Below are positions 24,438 to 30,728 of a stretch of 30,728 bases of DNA, piece after piece. This DNA comes from Intestinibacillus sp964580155 (lineage in GTDB: Bacteria; Bacillota; Clostridia; Oscillospirales; Butyricicoccaceae). How positions within the stretch are numbered: the first letter of the stretch is position 1; the number at the start of each line of letters is the position of its first letter. A model generated the notes under the pieces. The model was not told where the DNA came from. It was given only the letters and a program-made list of their open reading frames with translations, and did no database searches. The translations under genes were made by a program, and so were the position numbers. The stretch is taken from positions 1 to 30,728 of the forward strand of contig CAZOJP010000025.1 of assembly GCA_964580155.1 (NCBI GenBank), written 5' to 3'.

Positions 24438-25858
24438 CCCTCCTCCTGCCGGCAGGGCACGACAAAGCTCACCCGCGTGCCCCGGCGATATTCGCTTTCG
24501 ATGGTCAGCCCCGCGCCCCAGTAGAGCCGCAGGCGCTCATCGACGTTGCGCAGCCCGTATCCCGCGCGGCTGTTCGGATCGCGCAGGCTGCGGCGCAGGC
24601 TGTCCAGCCGTTCGGGCTGCATGCCCACGCCGTCGTCCTCCACGGCAAAGCGCATATAGGCGCCCTCGCGCCGCCCTGTGATGCGCAAACAGCCGCGTCC
24701 GCGCTTGCCCTTGATGCCGTGATAGATCGCGTTTTCAACAAGCGGCTGCAGCATCAGCTTGAGCATGGGGCAGTGATCGAGCGCGGGGTCGATGTCGATT
24801 TCATAGCGCATAATGCTGCCGTAGCGCACCGACTGAATCGCAAGATAGCTGCGCACATGCTGCTCCTCGCGCGCGACCGTGATCCAGTCCTGTCCGCGGC
24901 TGAGCGAAATGCGCAAAAAGTCGGTGAACGCCATCGTCATCTCCACAACCTCGCGGTTTTTGCCCCCTTCGGCAAGCCAGACAATGGTTTCCAGTGTATT
25001 ATAGACAAAATGCGGTGTAATCTGCGCTTGCAGCGCGCGCAGCTCCGCCTTGCGGGTGCGTGCCTCCTGCCGCGCGCGCTCCGCGAGCAGCCGCTCGAGC
25101 CGCCCGGCCATCTCGTTGAGGTCGCCCGTCAGCCGGTACAGCTCGGCGACGCCCGCGGGCGGCACGCGCGCCGTCAGATCGCCCTGCGCGATGCGCGCCG
25201 CCATGCCCTCCAGCCGCGCAAGCGAATCGCGGATGGCATCGTCCACCGTGCGCAGCGAGCGCCCTGCATAGCGCAGCAGCACCGCGAGCAGCACCACAAG
25301 CGCGAGCACCGTAACCCCCGTGGCGAGCTGAATGCGCGCATTGAGCCGCCCCAGCCGCACGGTTTCCTCGGACACATAGCGGCGCAGCATGGTCGCGGCC
25401 AGGCTGGACACGTCGGTGATTTCGCGGTACAGGCTTTCGTTGCGGCTGACCGCGCCGCCGTGCGCCATCTGCAGTCCCAGCTGCGCGACATAGCGCCGCG
25501 CCGTGCTCACCGCGCGCAGCGCCGCGCCGAGCGTGCGCCGCTGCACGTCGTTGTCCGCACGCGCCAGCATGCCGGAAAGTTCGCTCTCCGCACCTGCAAG
25601 CATGCTGCCCTGCGCGCCCTCTTCAAAGCGCACCCGTCCGGAAATGACGCGCCAAATCTCGTCCGGCAGCTCATTTTCCAGCGTTTCGCCCACGACCGCC
25701 GCGCGCGAGGTGTCCGCGATGACCGCGTCATACCGCTGCGTCAGCAGCACGAGCAGCACCGCGAGCAGCACGGTCGGCACAAGCAGACCGACAATCAGCC
25801 GGGTGAACGACCGCCGCAGAATGTCGTGGATGCTGCGCGTGCCGCGCGCGCGGCTCAC
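24434..25858 (-). CDS. LytS/YesM-type sensor histidine kinase
   Basis: A 474-residue membrane kinase. The first helix is at about 20-40, the extracellular sensor region is mostly helical (about 41-178), the second helix is at about 180-198 and a HAMP domain lies at about 200-255. The His_kinase motif ALQAQITPHFVYNTLE carries the phospho-acceptor H283. The ATPase domain has the N-box LVENAIYHGI (N376), DDGVGM (408-413) and GYGLRNV (433-439). GTG at 25858 overlaps the stop codon of the upstream binding-protein gene (GTGA), so the two are translationally coupled. The extracellular region is small and lacks a recognisable ligand fold, which fits sensing through partner binding proteins. Confidence 0.94.
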   Translation of the reverse strand: MSRARGTRSIHDILRRSFTRLIVGLLVPTVLLAVLLVLLTQRYDAVIADTSRAAVVGETLENELPDEIWRVISGRVRFEEGAQGSMLAGAESELSGMLARADNDVQRRTLGAALRAVSTARRYVAQLGLQMAHGGAVSRNESLYREITDVSSLAATMLRRYVSEETVRLGRLNARIQLATGVTVLALVVLLAVLLRYAGRSLRTVDDAIRDSLARLEGMAARIAQGDLTARVPPAGVAELYRLTGDLNEMAGRLERLLAERARQEARTRKAELRALQAQITPHFVYNTLETIVWLAEGGKNREVVEMTMAFTDFLRISLSRGQDWITVAREEQHVRSYLAIQSVRYGSIMRYEIDIDPALDHCPMLKLMLQPLVENAIYHGIKGKRGRGCLRITGRREGAYMRFAVEDDGVGMQPERLDSLRRSLRDPNSRAGYGLRNVDERLRLYWGAGLTIESEYRRGTRVSFVVPCRQEEG

Positions 25859-26751
25859 GGTGCCACCTGCACTTGCGCACGGGCGAAGCGGCGCACCGTG
25901 CGCGCGGGATCAACCAGCGCCTGCTGCGCGGTTTCGACCGTCTTTTCCGCGAGCGACGCGTTGTCGCACACGCCGACCACCGCGATGTCCCCCTCGTCCA
26001 GCAGCGCCAGCACATCCGGTCCGCCGCCGAAGGCGCAGACCGCGATGTCGCCGTCCAGCCCGTTGTCGTGCAAATAATCGACCGCGCCGCGCGCCATCGC
26101 GTCGTTGTGGCACACGACATAGCCGACCTCGTCCAGCCGCAGGCTCTCCATCGTTTCGTATCCGCGCGAACGCATGCCGTCTCCGCACAGACTTTCGCGC
26201 ACCGCGCCCGCAATTTCGCGGCAGCCGCGCGCAATTTCACGCGCAGGCGACGAGCCGAGTGTGCCGTACAGCTCCGCGATGCCGGTTTTCTGCATCGGAC
26301 GGTGCAGCAGCGCCGCCATCGCCTCGCGCGCCAGCCCCTCATAGTCAAAGCCCACATAGGAGATGCCGGTTCCGCGCACGGATTTGTCCATCGCGATGAC
26401 GGGCACGCCCGCTTCGTGCGCCTCGCGCAGCACGTTGTCCCAGCCGCTTTCCACAACCGGCGAAAATACGATGACATCGACCTGATACACCGTCAGCGCG
26501 CGCAGCGCACCGATCTGCGCCGCCTGCGTGCGCTCGACCGGCATGCGTATGATGGAAAACCCTGCCGCCTGCGCGGCCTCGGTCAGCGCGGCGTACTGCG
26601 CGTCCTTCCATTCATCCTCGGACGAGGCATACACCACGCCCATGACCGGCGCTCCCATCTCCGCAGGCGGTATCCGCGCCGCGTAAAGCAGCGCCGCCGT
26701 GACGGCGAGCAGCGACAGCACCCCCGCGATCCGTCTCTTTTCTATCCGCAT
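25855..26751 (-). CDS. Membrane-anchored sugar-binding-like protein, sensor subunit (XylFII-like)
   Basis: About 298 residues. An N-terminal hydrophobic segment (GVLSLLAVTAALLYAA) without a lipobox anchors or exports it. The rest is a periplasmic-binding type I fold like RbsB/XylF: VMGVVYASSEDEWKDAQYAA, VDVIVFSPVVESGWDNVL, VPVIAMDKSV, YVVCHNDAMARGAVDYL, and AVCAFGGGPDVLALL. Upstream ATGs up to 26844 are rejected, because that region is the trmB terminator. ATG at 26751 has GAGGGG upstream. It overlaps the kinase gene, matching the arrangement of XylFII-LytS-YesN of clostridia, in which an anchored binding protein signals to the kinase. It has no transporter partner of its own nearby except, perhaps, the sugar ABC at 14-18 kb. 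Confidence 0.85.
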   Translation of the reverse strand: MRIEKRRIAGVLSLLAVTAALLYAARIPPAEMGAPVMGVVYASSEDEWKDAQYAALTEAAQAAGFSIIRMPVERTQAAQIGALRALTVYQVDVIVFSPVVESGWDNVLREAHEAGVPVIAMDKSVRGTGISYVGFDYEGLAREAMAALLHRPMQKTGIAELYGTLGSSPAREIARGCREIAGAVRESLCGDGMRSRGYETMESLRLDEVGYVVCHNDAMARGAVDYLHDNGLDGDIAVCAFGGGPDVLALLDEGDIAVVGVCDNASLAEKTVETAQQALVDPARTVRRFARAQVQVAP

Positions 26752-26791
26752 GTCCATCCCCCTCGCCATCCGTTTTTCCGCGATGCCCGTG

Positions 26792-26835
26792 CAAAAAAGC
26801 CGCGCCGCAGCAGCCGCAGCGCACAGCGGCGCGGC
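26792..26835 (-). terminator. Terminator of trmB
   Basis: The arms GCCGCGCCGC and GCGGCGCGGC (10 bp, perfect) with a 17-base GC-rich loop are followed on the minus strand by six T. Only about 40 bases separate it from the sensory operon, and I see no clear promoter there. Confidence 0.8.
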
Positions 26836-26864
26836 AGACAGCATGCGGTATGCGGCTTTTCGGT

Positions 26865-27524
26865 CTATTTCTTGAGAAATTGCGGCAGGCGGCGGCGCGC
26901 CTCCAGCCGATAGATGCGGCTGCCCTGCGAGGAAAAGCGCTCCTCATACTCGGTCATGACGTTGCCGGCAAAGTCGGACGCGTGCAGATCGAGCGAAATA
27001 TTTTGCAGCAGCCAGCCGTACTGGCAGATCTCCCCGAGCGTCCACTCAAACAGGCGCTGGTTGTCGGTCTTGAAGTAGAGCGCGCCGGTCTGGGTGAGGA
27101 TCGTGTCGTATACATCGAGGAAGGCGCGCCAGGTCAGGCGGCGCTTGCGCTGCCGGTTGGGCGGCCACGGGTCGGAAAAGTTGAGATAGATGAGGTCGAC
27201 CTCGCCGGGGGCGAACACCTCGCCGAGCGCCGCCGCGTCATAGGACAGAAAGCGCACGTTTGCCGGACGCGTCTCCATCGCCTTTTCGGTCGCCATGATG
27301 AGCGCGCCCTCCTCACGCTCAATCGCGATAAAGTTGATATCCGGATGCTGCGCCGCCATGCCCAGCGCGAAGCGCCCCTTGCCGCAGCCGATTTCCACAT
27401 GCAGCGGATGGTCGTTGCCGAACAGTGCGCGCCACTTTCCGCGGTGTGCGGGCGGCGCGCTCACAAGCACCGCTTCGCACGCGGCCAGGCGCTCCTCCAG
27501 ATGTTTTTTCTTTCTCATTCTCAT
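26865..27524 (-). CDS. trmB: tRNA (guanine-N7)-methyltransferase
   Basis: A 219-residue SAM-dependent enzyme that makes m7G46 in tRNA variable loops. Visible motifs are the SAM site EIGCGKGRFALG, the acidic end of the next strand (AIEREEGALI), the TrmB signature NFSDPWPPNRQRKRRL, and the late FKTDN motif. ATG at 27524 is preferred because the upstream frame runs back through the promoter. The ribosome binding site is weak (GGGGGAT). It is a single-gene unit with its own promoter and terminator. Confidence 0.95.
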   Translation of the reverse strand: MRMRKKKHLEERLAACEAVLVSAPPAHRGKWRALFGNDHPLHVEIGCGKGRFALGMAAQHPDINFIAIEREEGALIMATEKAMETRPANVRFLSYDAAALGEVFAPGEVDLIYLNFSDPWPPNRQRKRRLTWRAFLDVYDTILTQTGALYFKTDNQRLFEWTLGEICQYGWLLQNISLDLHASDFAGNVMTEYEERFSSQGSRIYRLEARRRLPQFLKK

Positions 27525-27564
27525 AGCTGCGGCATCCCCCGTGTCGTTTTTTGTTATTTTTTCT

Positions 27565-27593
27565 ATTATACTAACTTCAAAAACGCTTTGCAA
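27565..27593 (-). promoter_or_regulatory. trmB promoter
   Basis: On the minus strand TTGCAA (27593-27588), a 17-base spacer and TATAAT (27570-27565) give a near-consensus promoter about 40 bases before the start codon. Confidence 0.75.
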
Positions 27594-27622
27594 GCAAAAT
27601 CCGCAGGGTGCAGCGGTACAAA

Positions 27623-27652
27623 TTGACAGTCTGATGCAAACACGCGTATAAT
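27623..27652 (+). promoter_or_regulatory. Upstream promoter of the malQ-HAD gene
   Basis: TTGACA (27623-27628), an 18-base spacer and TATAAT (27647-27652). The -10 is the left arm of an inverted repeat. A second TATAAT with TGG extension (27745-27750) may be an additional start point. Confidence 0.6.
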
Positions 27653-27673
27653 AGTCTCAGGCGACTATTATAC
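27646..27673. repeat. Inverted repeat over the -10 of the malQ-HAD promoter
   Basis: The arms GTATAATAGTC and GACTATTATAC (11 bp, perfect) have a six-base spacer. It may be an operator or an RNA hairpin, and it lacks a T-run. Confidence 0.75.
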
Positions 27674-27690
27674 ACCTATTTAAAAATTAC

Positions 27691-27745
27691 ACCATCGTGA
27701 CACAGAATACGGATATTACACCTCGATTTCAGTTGTCACGATGGT
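27691..27745. repeat. Second inverted repeat upstream of malQ-HAD
   Basis: The arms ACCATCGTGACA and TGTCACGATGGT (12 bp, perfect) lie 31 bases apart. The right arm abuts a second TATAAT. Two half-sites of a DNA-looping regulator, or a leader RNA stem, are both possible. Confidence 0.75.
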
Positions 27746-27794
27746 ATAATAGCCCTATCACCTGCGGCGCCCTGCGCCCATTGGAGGACACACT

Positions 27795-29951
27795 ATGTTT
27801 GATCGTTCCAGCGGTGTGCTCATGCACATCACGTCCCTGCCCTCGCCGCACGGGATCGGCTCCCTCGGCAAGGAGGCCTTTGATTTTGTCGACTTTCTCG
27901 CAGACGCAGGCCAGCGCTACTGGCAGGTGCTGCCCCTCGGCCACACCGGCTACGGGGATTCGCCCTATCAGTGCTACAGTGCGGCTGCTGGAAGCCCTTA
28001 CCTCATCGATTTGGATTTTCTCGTGCGCGACGGTCTGCTGACCGCGGACGAGGTCGCCGTGGCGGACGCTTCCATGCCCCCTGACGCGACGCCCGACCGG
28101 ATTGACTTCGCCTGGCTCTCCGCGGCGCGCCTTCCCCTGCTGCGCCGCGCGGCGGCACGCGGCGCAGTCTCCCTGCAAACGCAGCTCGAGCGTTTCCGCG
28201 CTGCGCATGCGGACTGGCTGCCCGATTACGCGCTGTTTATGGCGCTGAAGGATCATTTCGGCGGCCGCGCGCTGTGGGCCTGGGACGATCCCTCGATTGT
28301 GGAGCGCCGCCCCGAGGCGCTCACGGCCTACCGCGCGCTGCTCGCGGACGATATCGCGTTTTACACCTTTTTGCAGTTCCTGTTCTTTGCGCAGTGGGAC
28401 GCGCTGCGCCGCTATGCCAACAAAAAAGGGCTGCGCATCATCGGCGATCTGCCGATTTATGTCGCGCCCGACTCCGCCGATGTGTGGACGAATCCCACGC
28501 TCTTCGCGCTGCATCCCGATCGCAGTCCGCGTCTGGTTGCCGGTGTGCCGCCCGATTATTTTTCCGCGACCGGACAGCTTTGGGGCAATCCGGTCTACGA
28601 CTGGAGCGCGCACGAGCGCACGGACTACGCGTGGTGGATCTGGCGCATCCGCAACAATATGGCGCTGTTTGACATCATGCGGCTGGATCACTTCCGTGGC
28701 TTTGATGCGTTCTGGGCGGTTGAAGCGGGCGAAAAGACCGCGGAAAACGGCGTGTGGCAGGACGGCCCGGGCATGAAGCTCTTCCGCGCGCTGCACGATG
28801 CGCTCGGCGATGTGCCTTTCATCGCGGAGGATTTGGGCGTGCAGACCGCGCCCATGCGCGCGCTGCTTGCGGAATGCGGCTTCCCCGGCATGCGCGTGCT
28901 CACCTTCGGCTTTGACGAGGAGAGCGACAGCGAGCACCTGCCGCACAACTATCCGCCCCACTCCATCGTCTACACCTCGACGCACGACTCCCCGACCATC
29001 TGCGCGCAGATTATGGACGAAAGCACGGACGCGCAGCGGCATTTTGCCTACCGCTATCTGCGCTCGTCCATGTCCGAAGCGCTCGGCTGGAGCGCGATCA
29101 AATCGGTCTTTGCCTCGCCCGCGCGCATCGCCATGACCACCATGCAGGATTTGCTGTCCCTCGGCGCGGACGCGCGCATGAATCTGCCCGCAACCGTGGG
29201 CGGAAACTGGCGCTGGCGCGTGCGGCGCGACGCGATCAATCCGCAGGTCGCGTCCATGCTGCATGAAATCACCGCCACCTACAAGCGCGATGCAAAGAAG
29301 AGCGACCTGCACTACACCCATGCAATCTTCGATCTGGACGGCACTCTTTTGAATACCATTGGTGATTTAACGGATGCTGTTAACTTTGCGTTATCAAAGC
29401 GCGGTCATCCCCTCCGCACGGCTGAGGAGGTGCTGCAATTCGTCGGCAACGGCATCGGCAAGCTCATCGAGCGCGCGCTGCCGTCCGGACACGCGGACGA
29501 ATGCGCGGACTGCCTTGCGGATTTCCGCACCTATTACAACGCGCACATGACCGTGCGCACCGCGCCCTATGACGGCATCCCTGCCCTGCTTGATGCGCTC
29601 AAGGCGCGCGGCATGACGCTCGGCGTGCTATCCAACAAATACGACCCTGCGAGCCGCGCGCTCGTGCACCACTATTTCGGACAGTCCTGCTTTTCCGACA
29701 TCCGCGGCGAGCGCGACGGTGTGCCGCGCAAGCCCGATCCCACCGCGGTGCACGCCATGCTCACGGGCTGGGGCGCGGACGCGGCGCACACACTCTACAT
29801 CGGGGACAGCGGTGTGGACATGCAGACCGCCAAAAACGCCGGGCTGTTTGCCGTCGGCGTGACCTGGGGCTTCCGCTCCCGCGAAGTCCTGCTGGAAAAC
29901 GGCGCGGATGTGCTGATCGACACGCCGATGGCGCTTTTAGACGAGCTATGA
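27795..29951 (+). CDS. malQ: Fusion: 4-alpha-glucanotransferase (MalQ) plus phosphoglycolate-phosphatase-like HAD
   Basis: A 718-residue open frame. Residues 1 to about 500 are a complete family-77 amylomaltase, which transfers glucan segments between maltodextrins. It has the opening SSGVLMHITSLPS, the nucleophile D298 (MRLDHFRGFD), the acid/base E345 (FIAEDLG) and D398 (STHDSPT). Residues about 505-718 are a complete HAD of the Gph type: DLDGT with D513 and D515, then LGVLSNKY, RKPDP and YIGDSGVDMQTAKNAG. The join (KKSDLHYTH) has no stop; CTG (29307) stands where a separate HAD would begin with ATG. The ribosome binding site is TTGGAGGACACACT. The LUD gene overlaps by four bases. A natural fusion or a lost stop are both possible. 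Confidence 0.9.
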   Translation: MFDRSSGVLMHITSLPSPHGIGSLGKEAFDFVDFLADAGQRYWQVLPLGHTGYGDSPYQCYSAAAGSPYLIDLDFLVRDGLLTADEVAVADASMPPDATPDRIDFAWLSAARLPLLRRAAARGAVSLQTQLERFRAAHADWLPDYALFMALKDHFGGRALWAWDDPSIVERRPEALTAYRALLADDIAFYTFLQFLFFAQWDALRRYANKKGLRIIGDLPIYVAPDSADVWTNPTLFALHPDRSPRLVAGVPPDYFSATGQLWGNPVYDWSAHERTDYAWWIWRIRNNMALFDIMRLDHFRGFDAFWAVEAGEKTAENGVWQDGPGMKLFRALHDALGDVPFIAEDLGVQTAPMRALLAECGFPGMRVLTFGFDEESDSEHLPHNYPPHSIVYTSTHDSPTICAQIMDESTDAQRHFAYRYLRSSMSEALGWSAIKSVFASPARIAMTTMQDLLSLGADARMNLPATVGGNWRWRVRRDAINPQVASMLHEITATYKRDAKKSDLHYTHAIFDLDGTLLNTIGDLTDAVNFALSKRGHPLRTAEEVLQFVGNGIGKLIERALPSGHADECADCLADFRTYYNAHMTVRTAPYDGIPALLDALKARGMTLGVLSNKYDPASRALVHHYFGQSCFSDIRGERDGVPRKPDPTAVHAMLTGWGADAAHTLYIGDSGVDMQTAKNAGLFAVGVTWGFRSREVLLENGADVLIDTPMALLDEL

Positions 29952-30541
29952 AGCAGGAAACGCTCGACCGCATCTGTGCGGCGTTCCGCGCACACGGCTT
30001 CGCCGTGACCTACTTTGAGACCGGCGCGCACGCGGTCGACTATCTGGCGGCAGCGTGCGCAGGGCACACCGTCACGTTCGGCGGCTCGATGACGCTGGAC
30101 GCGCTCGGCGCATACGACGCGCTGACCGGCGCGGGCGCAACCGTGCACTGGCACTGGAAAAACGGCGGCGTGCATGTGCAGGACAGCGAAATCTATGTGA
30201 CCTCGGCGAACGGACTTTCCGAAACCGGTGAAATCGTCAATTTAGACGGCACGGGCAACCGGGTGTCCGCGGCGATTTACGGTCCTGCGCGCTGCTACAC
30301 CGTGTGCGGCATCAACAAGCTCGCGCCCACGCTCGAAGACGCGATTCACCGCGCGCGCGAGATTGCCGCGCCCCGCAACGCGCAGCGGCTGCAATGCAAA
30401 ACACCCTGCGCGCGCGATGGCATCTGTCACGATTGCGCAAGCCCTGCGCGCATCTGCCGCGCGATGAGCGTGCTGTTTGCGCCGCCGTTCGGCTTTGCGC
30501 AGTATGAGCTGGTGCTGATCGGGCAGCCGCTCGGCTACTGA
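29948..30541 (+). CDS. LUD-domain protein (lactate-utilisation LutC-like)
   Basis: A 197-residue LUD-family protein (former DUF162) with TFGGSMTLDALG, then the highly conserved ETGEIVNLDGTGNRV stretch and IYGP. Near the C-terminus is the cysteine pattern CKTPCARDGICHDC followed by RICR, found in many clostridial members and possibly a metal site. LutB and LutC take part in lactate oxidation, but stand-alone LUD proteins like this have no assigned reaction. The start overlaps the end of the malQ-HAD frame (ATGA), so the two are cotranslated. It is followed directly by a terminator. Confidence 0.85.
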   Translation: MKQETLDRICAAFRAHGFAVTYFETGAHAVDYLAAACAGHTVTFGGSMTLDALGAYDALTGAGATVHWHWKNGGVHVQDSEIYVTSANGLSETGEIVNLDGTGNRVSAAIYGPARCYTVCGINKLAPTLEDAIHRAREIAAPRNAQRLQCKTPCARDGICHDCASPARICRAMSVLFAPPFGFAQYELVLIGQPLGY

Positions 30542-30562
30542 TTGGCCGCGCCGCGTGCACGC

Positions 30563-30602
30563 ATTTGGGGAGCGCATCCCTGCGCTCCCCAAATTCTTTT
30601 TA
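30563..30602 (+). terminator. Terminator after the LUD gene
   Basis: A perfect 14-bp stem (ATTTGGGGAGCGCA and complement) has a TCCC loop and a TCTTTTT tail. Confidence 0.9.
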
Positions 30603-30621
30603 AAATATTTTGCGAAAATAC

Positions 30622-30650
30622 TTGACGAACCGCGAACCAGTTGATATAAT
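30622..30650 (+). promoter_or_regulatory. tRNA promoter
   Basis: TTGACG (30622-30627), a 17-base spacer and TATAAT (30645-30650) lie 45 bases before the tRNA. Two dyads, GTTGAT/ATCAAC around the -10 and GTTGACA/TGTCAAC just downstream (30658-30676), accompany it. Confidence 0.8.
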
Positions 30651-30694
30651 AATCAACGTTGACACGACCTGTCAACCGCGGCAAAATCGCATAT

Positions 30695-30728
30695 GCGGCT
30701 GTAGCTCATCTGGTAGAGCGCCACCTTG
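30695..30728 (+). tRNA. tRNA, probably tRNA-Gly(GCC), 5' part only
   Basis: The sequence starts GCGGCTGTAGCTC and continues with a normal D-arm (GGTAGAGC) and the first half of the anticodon stem (CCACC), then TTG. The last base of the window is position 34, a G. The body matches common bacterial tRNA-Gly(GCC) genes; bases 35 and 36 lie outside the window. Confidence 0.85.

Noticed and set aside
26752..26844. Longer N-terminus of the sugar-binding-like sensor
   Set aside because: The extra codons would overlap the trmB terminator and do not resemble a signal peptide. The ATG at 26751 has a suitable ribosome binding site.
27729..29321. Minus-strand open frame of 530 codons
   Set aside because: It is antisense to malQ, has no recognisable motif, and is explained by high GC content.
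1..30728. CRISPR arrays, insertion sequences and phage genes
   Set aside because: No regularly spaced repeats, transposase motifs or phage proteins were seen.

Overview
The window looks like part of the chromosome of an anaerobic, moderately GC-rich Gram-positive bacterium of the class Clostridia, perhaps Oscillospirales. The indications are a pyruvate:ferredoxin oxidoreductase, lipoprotein-type binding proteins, an S-layer-homology (SLH) enzyme, a YesM/YesN-type two-component system and AGGAGG-like ribosome binding sites. No taxonomic marker gene is complete, so the assignment is inference. A run of 100 N at 20998-21097 is an assembly gap.

Layout. (1) 1-2106 is the 3' part of nifJ, followed by a terminator and a very small gene (34 codons) with its own ribosome binding site and terminator. 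(2) 2666-13174 is the most interesting part. It holds a LacI-type repressor, a PfkB-type kinase, a HAD hydrolase, an ABC importer of the Fe(III)/sugar-phosphate/phosphonate type (fused permease, ATPase, lipoprotein), a four-helix membrane protein, an endonuclease/exonuclease/phosphatase (EEP) fold hydrolase, a second HAD colinear with the first, and a convergent PHP-domain phosphoesterase. Three strong promoters in this block (kinase, HAD/ABC operon, PHP gene) each carry a LacI/PurR-like palindrome centred on AAACGTTT or a close variant just downstream of the -10. A fourth copy lies inside the kinase gene. I read the block as one regulon for import and stepwise dephosphorylation of a phosphorylated organic compound. 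The substrate is unknown.

(3) 13380-14075 is an MgtC/SapB membrane protein. (4) 14437-18179 is a ribose/galactose-type sugar ABC importer (binding protein, ATPase, permease). An intergenic hairpin follows the binding-protein gene and repeated YGTGCA motifs lie upstream. (5) 18616-21638 encodes a secreted metallophosphatase with CARDB-like, LamG-like and three SLH domains, interrupted by the assembly gap. (6) 21695-26751 is a sensory operon: an anchored sugar-binding-like protein, a LytS/YesM-type histidine kinase, a YesN-type response regulator and a second, Fe(III)-type binding lipoprotein. It resembles XylFII-LytS-YesN with an HptA-like protein added.

(7) 26865-27524 is trmB. (8) 27795-30541 is a single reading frame joining 4-alpha-glucanotransferase (MalQ) to a complete phosphoglycolate-phosphatase-like HAD, followed by an overlapping LUD-domain gene. 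A region with two inverted repeats and two TATAAT boxes precedes the fusion. (9) The window ends inside a tRNA gene, probably tRNA-Gly(GCC), with a near-consensus promoter.

All family assignments come from reading motifs by eye. No database search was run.
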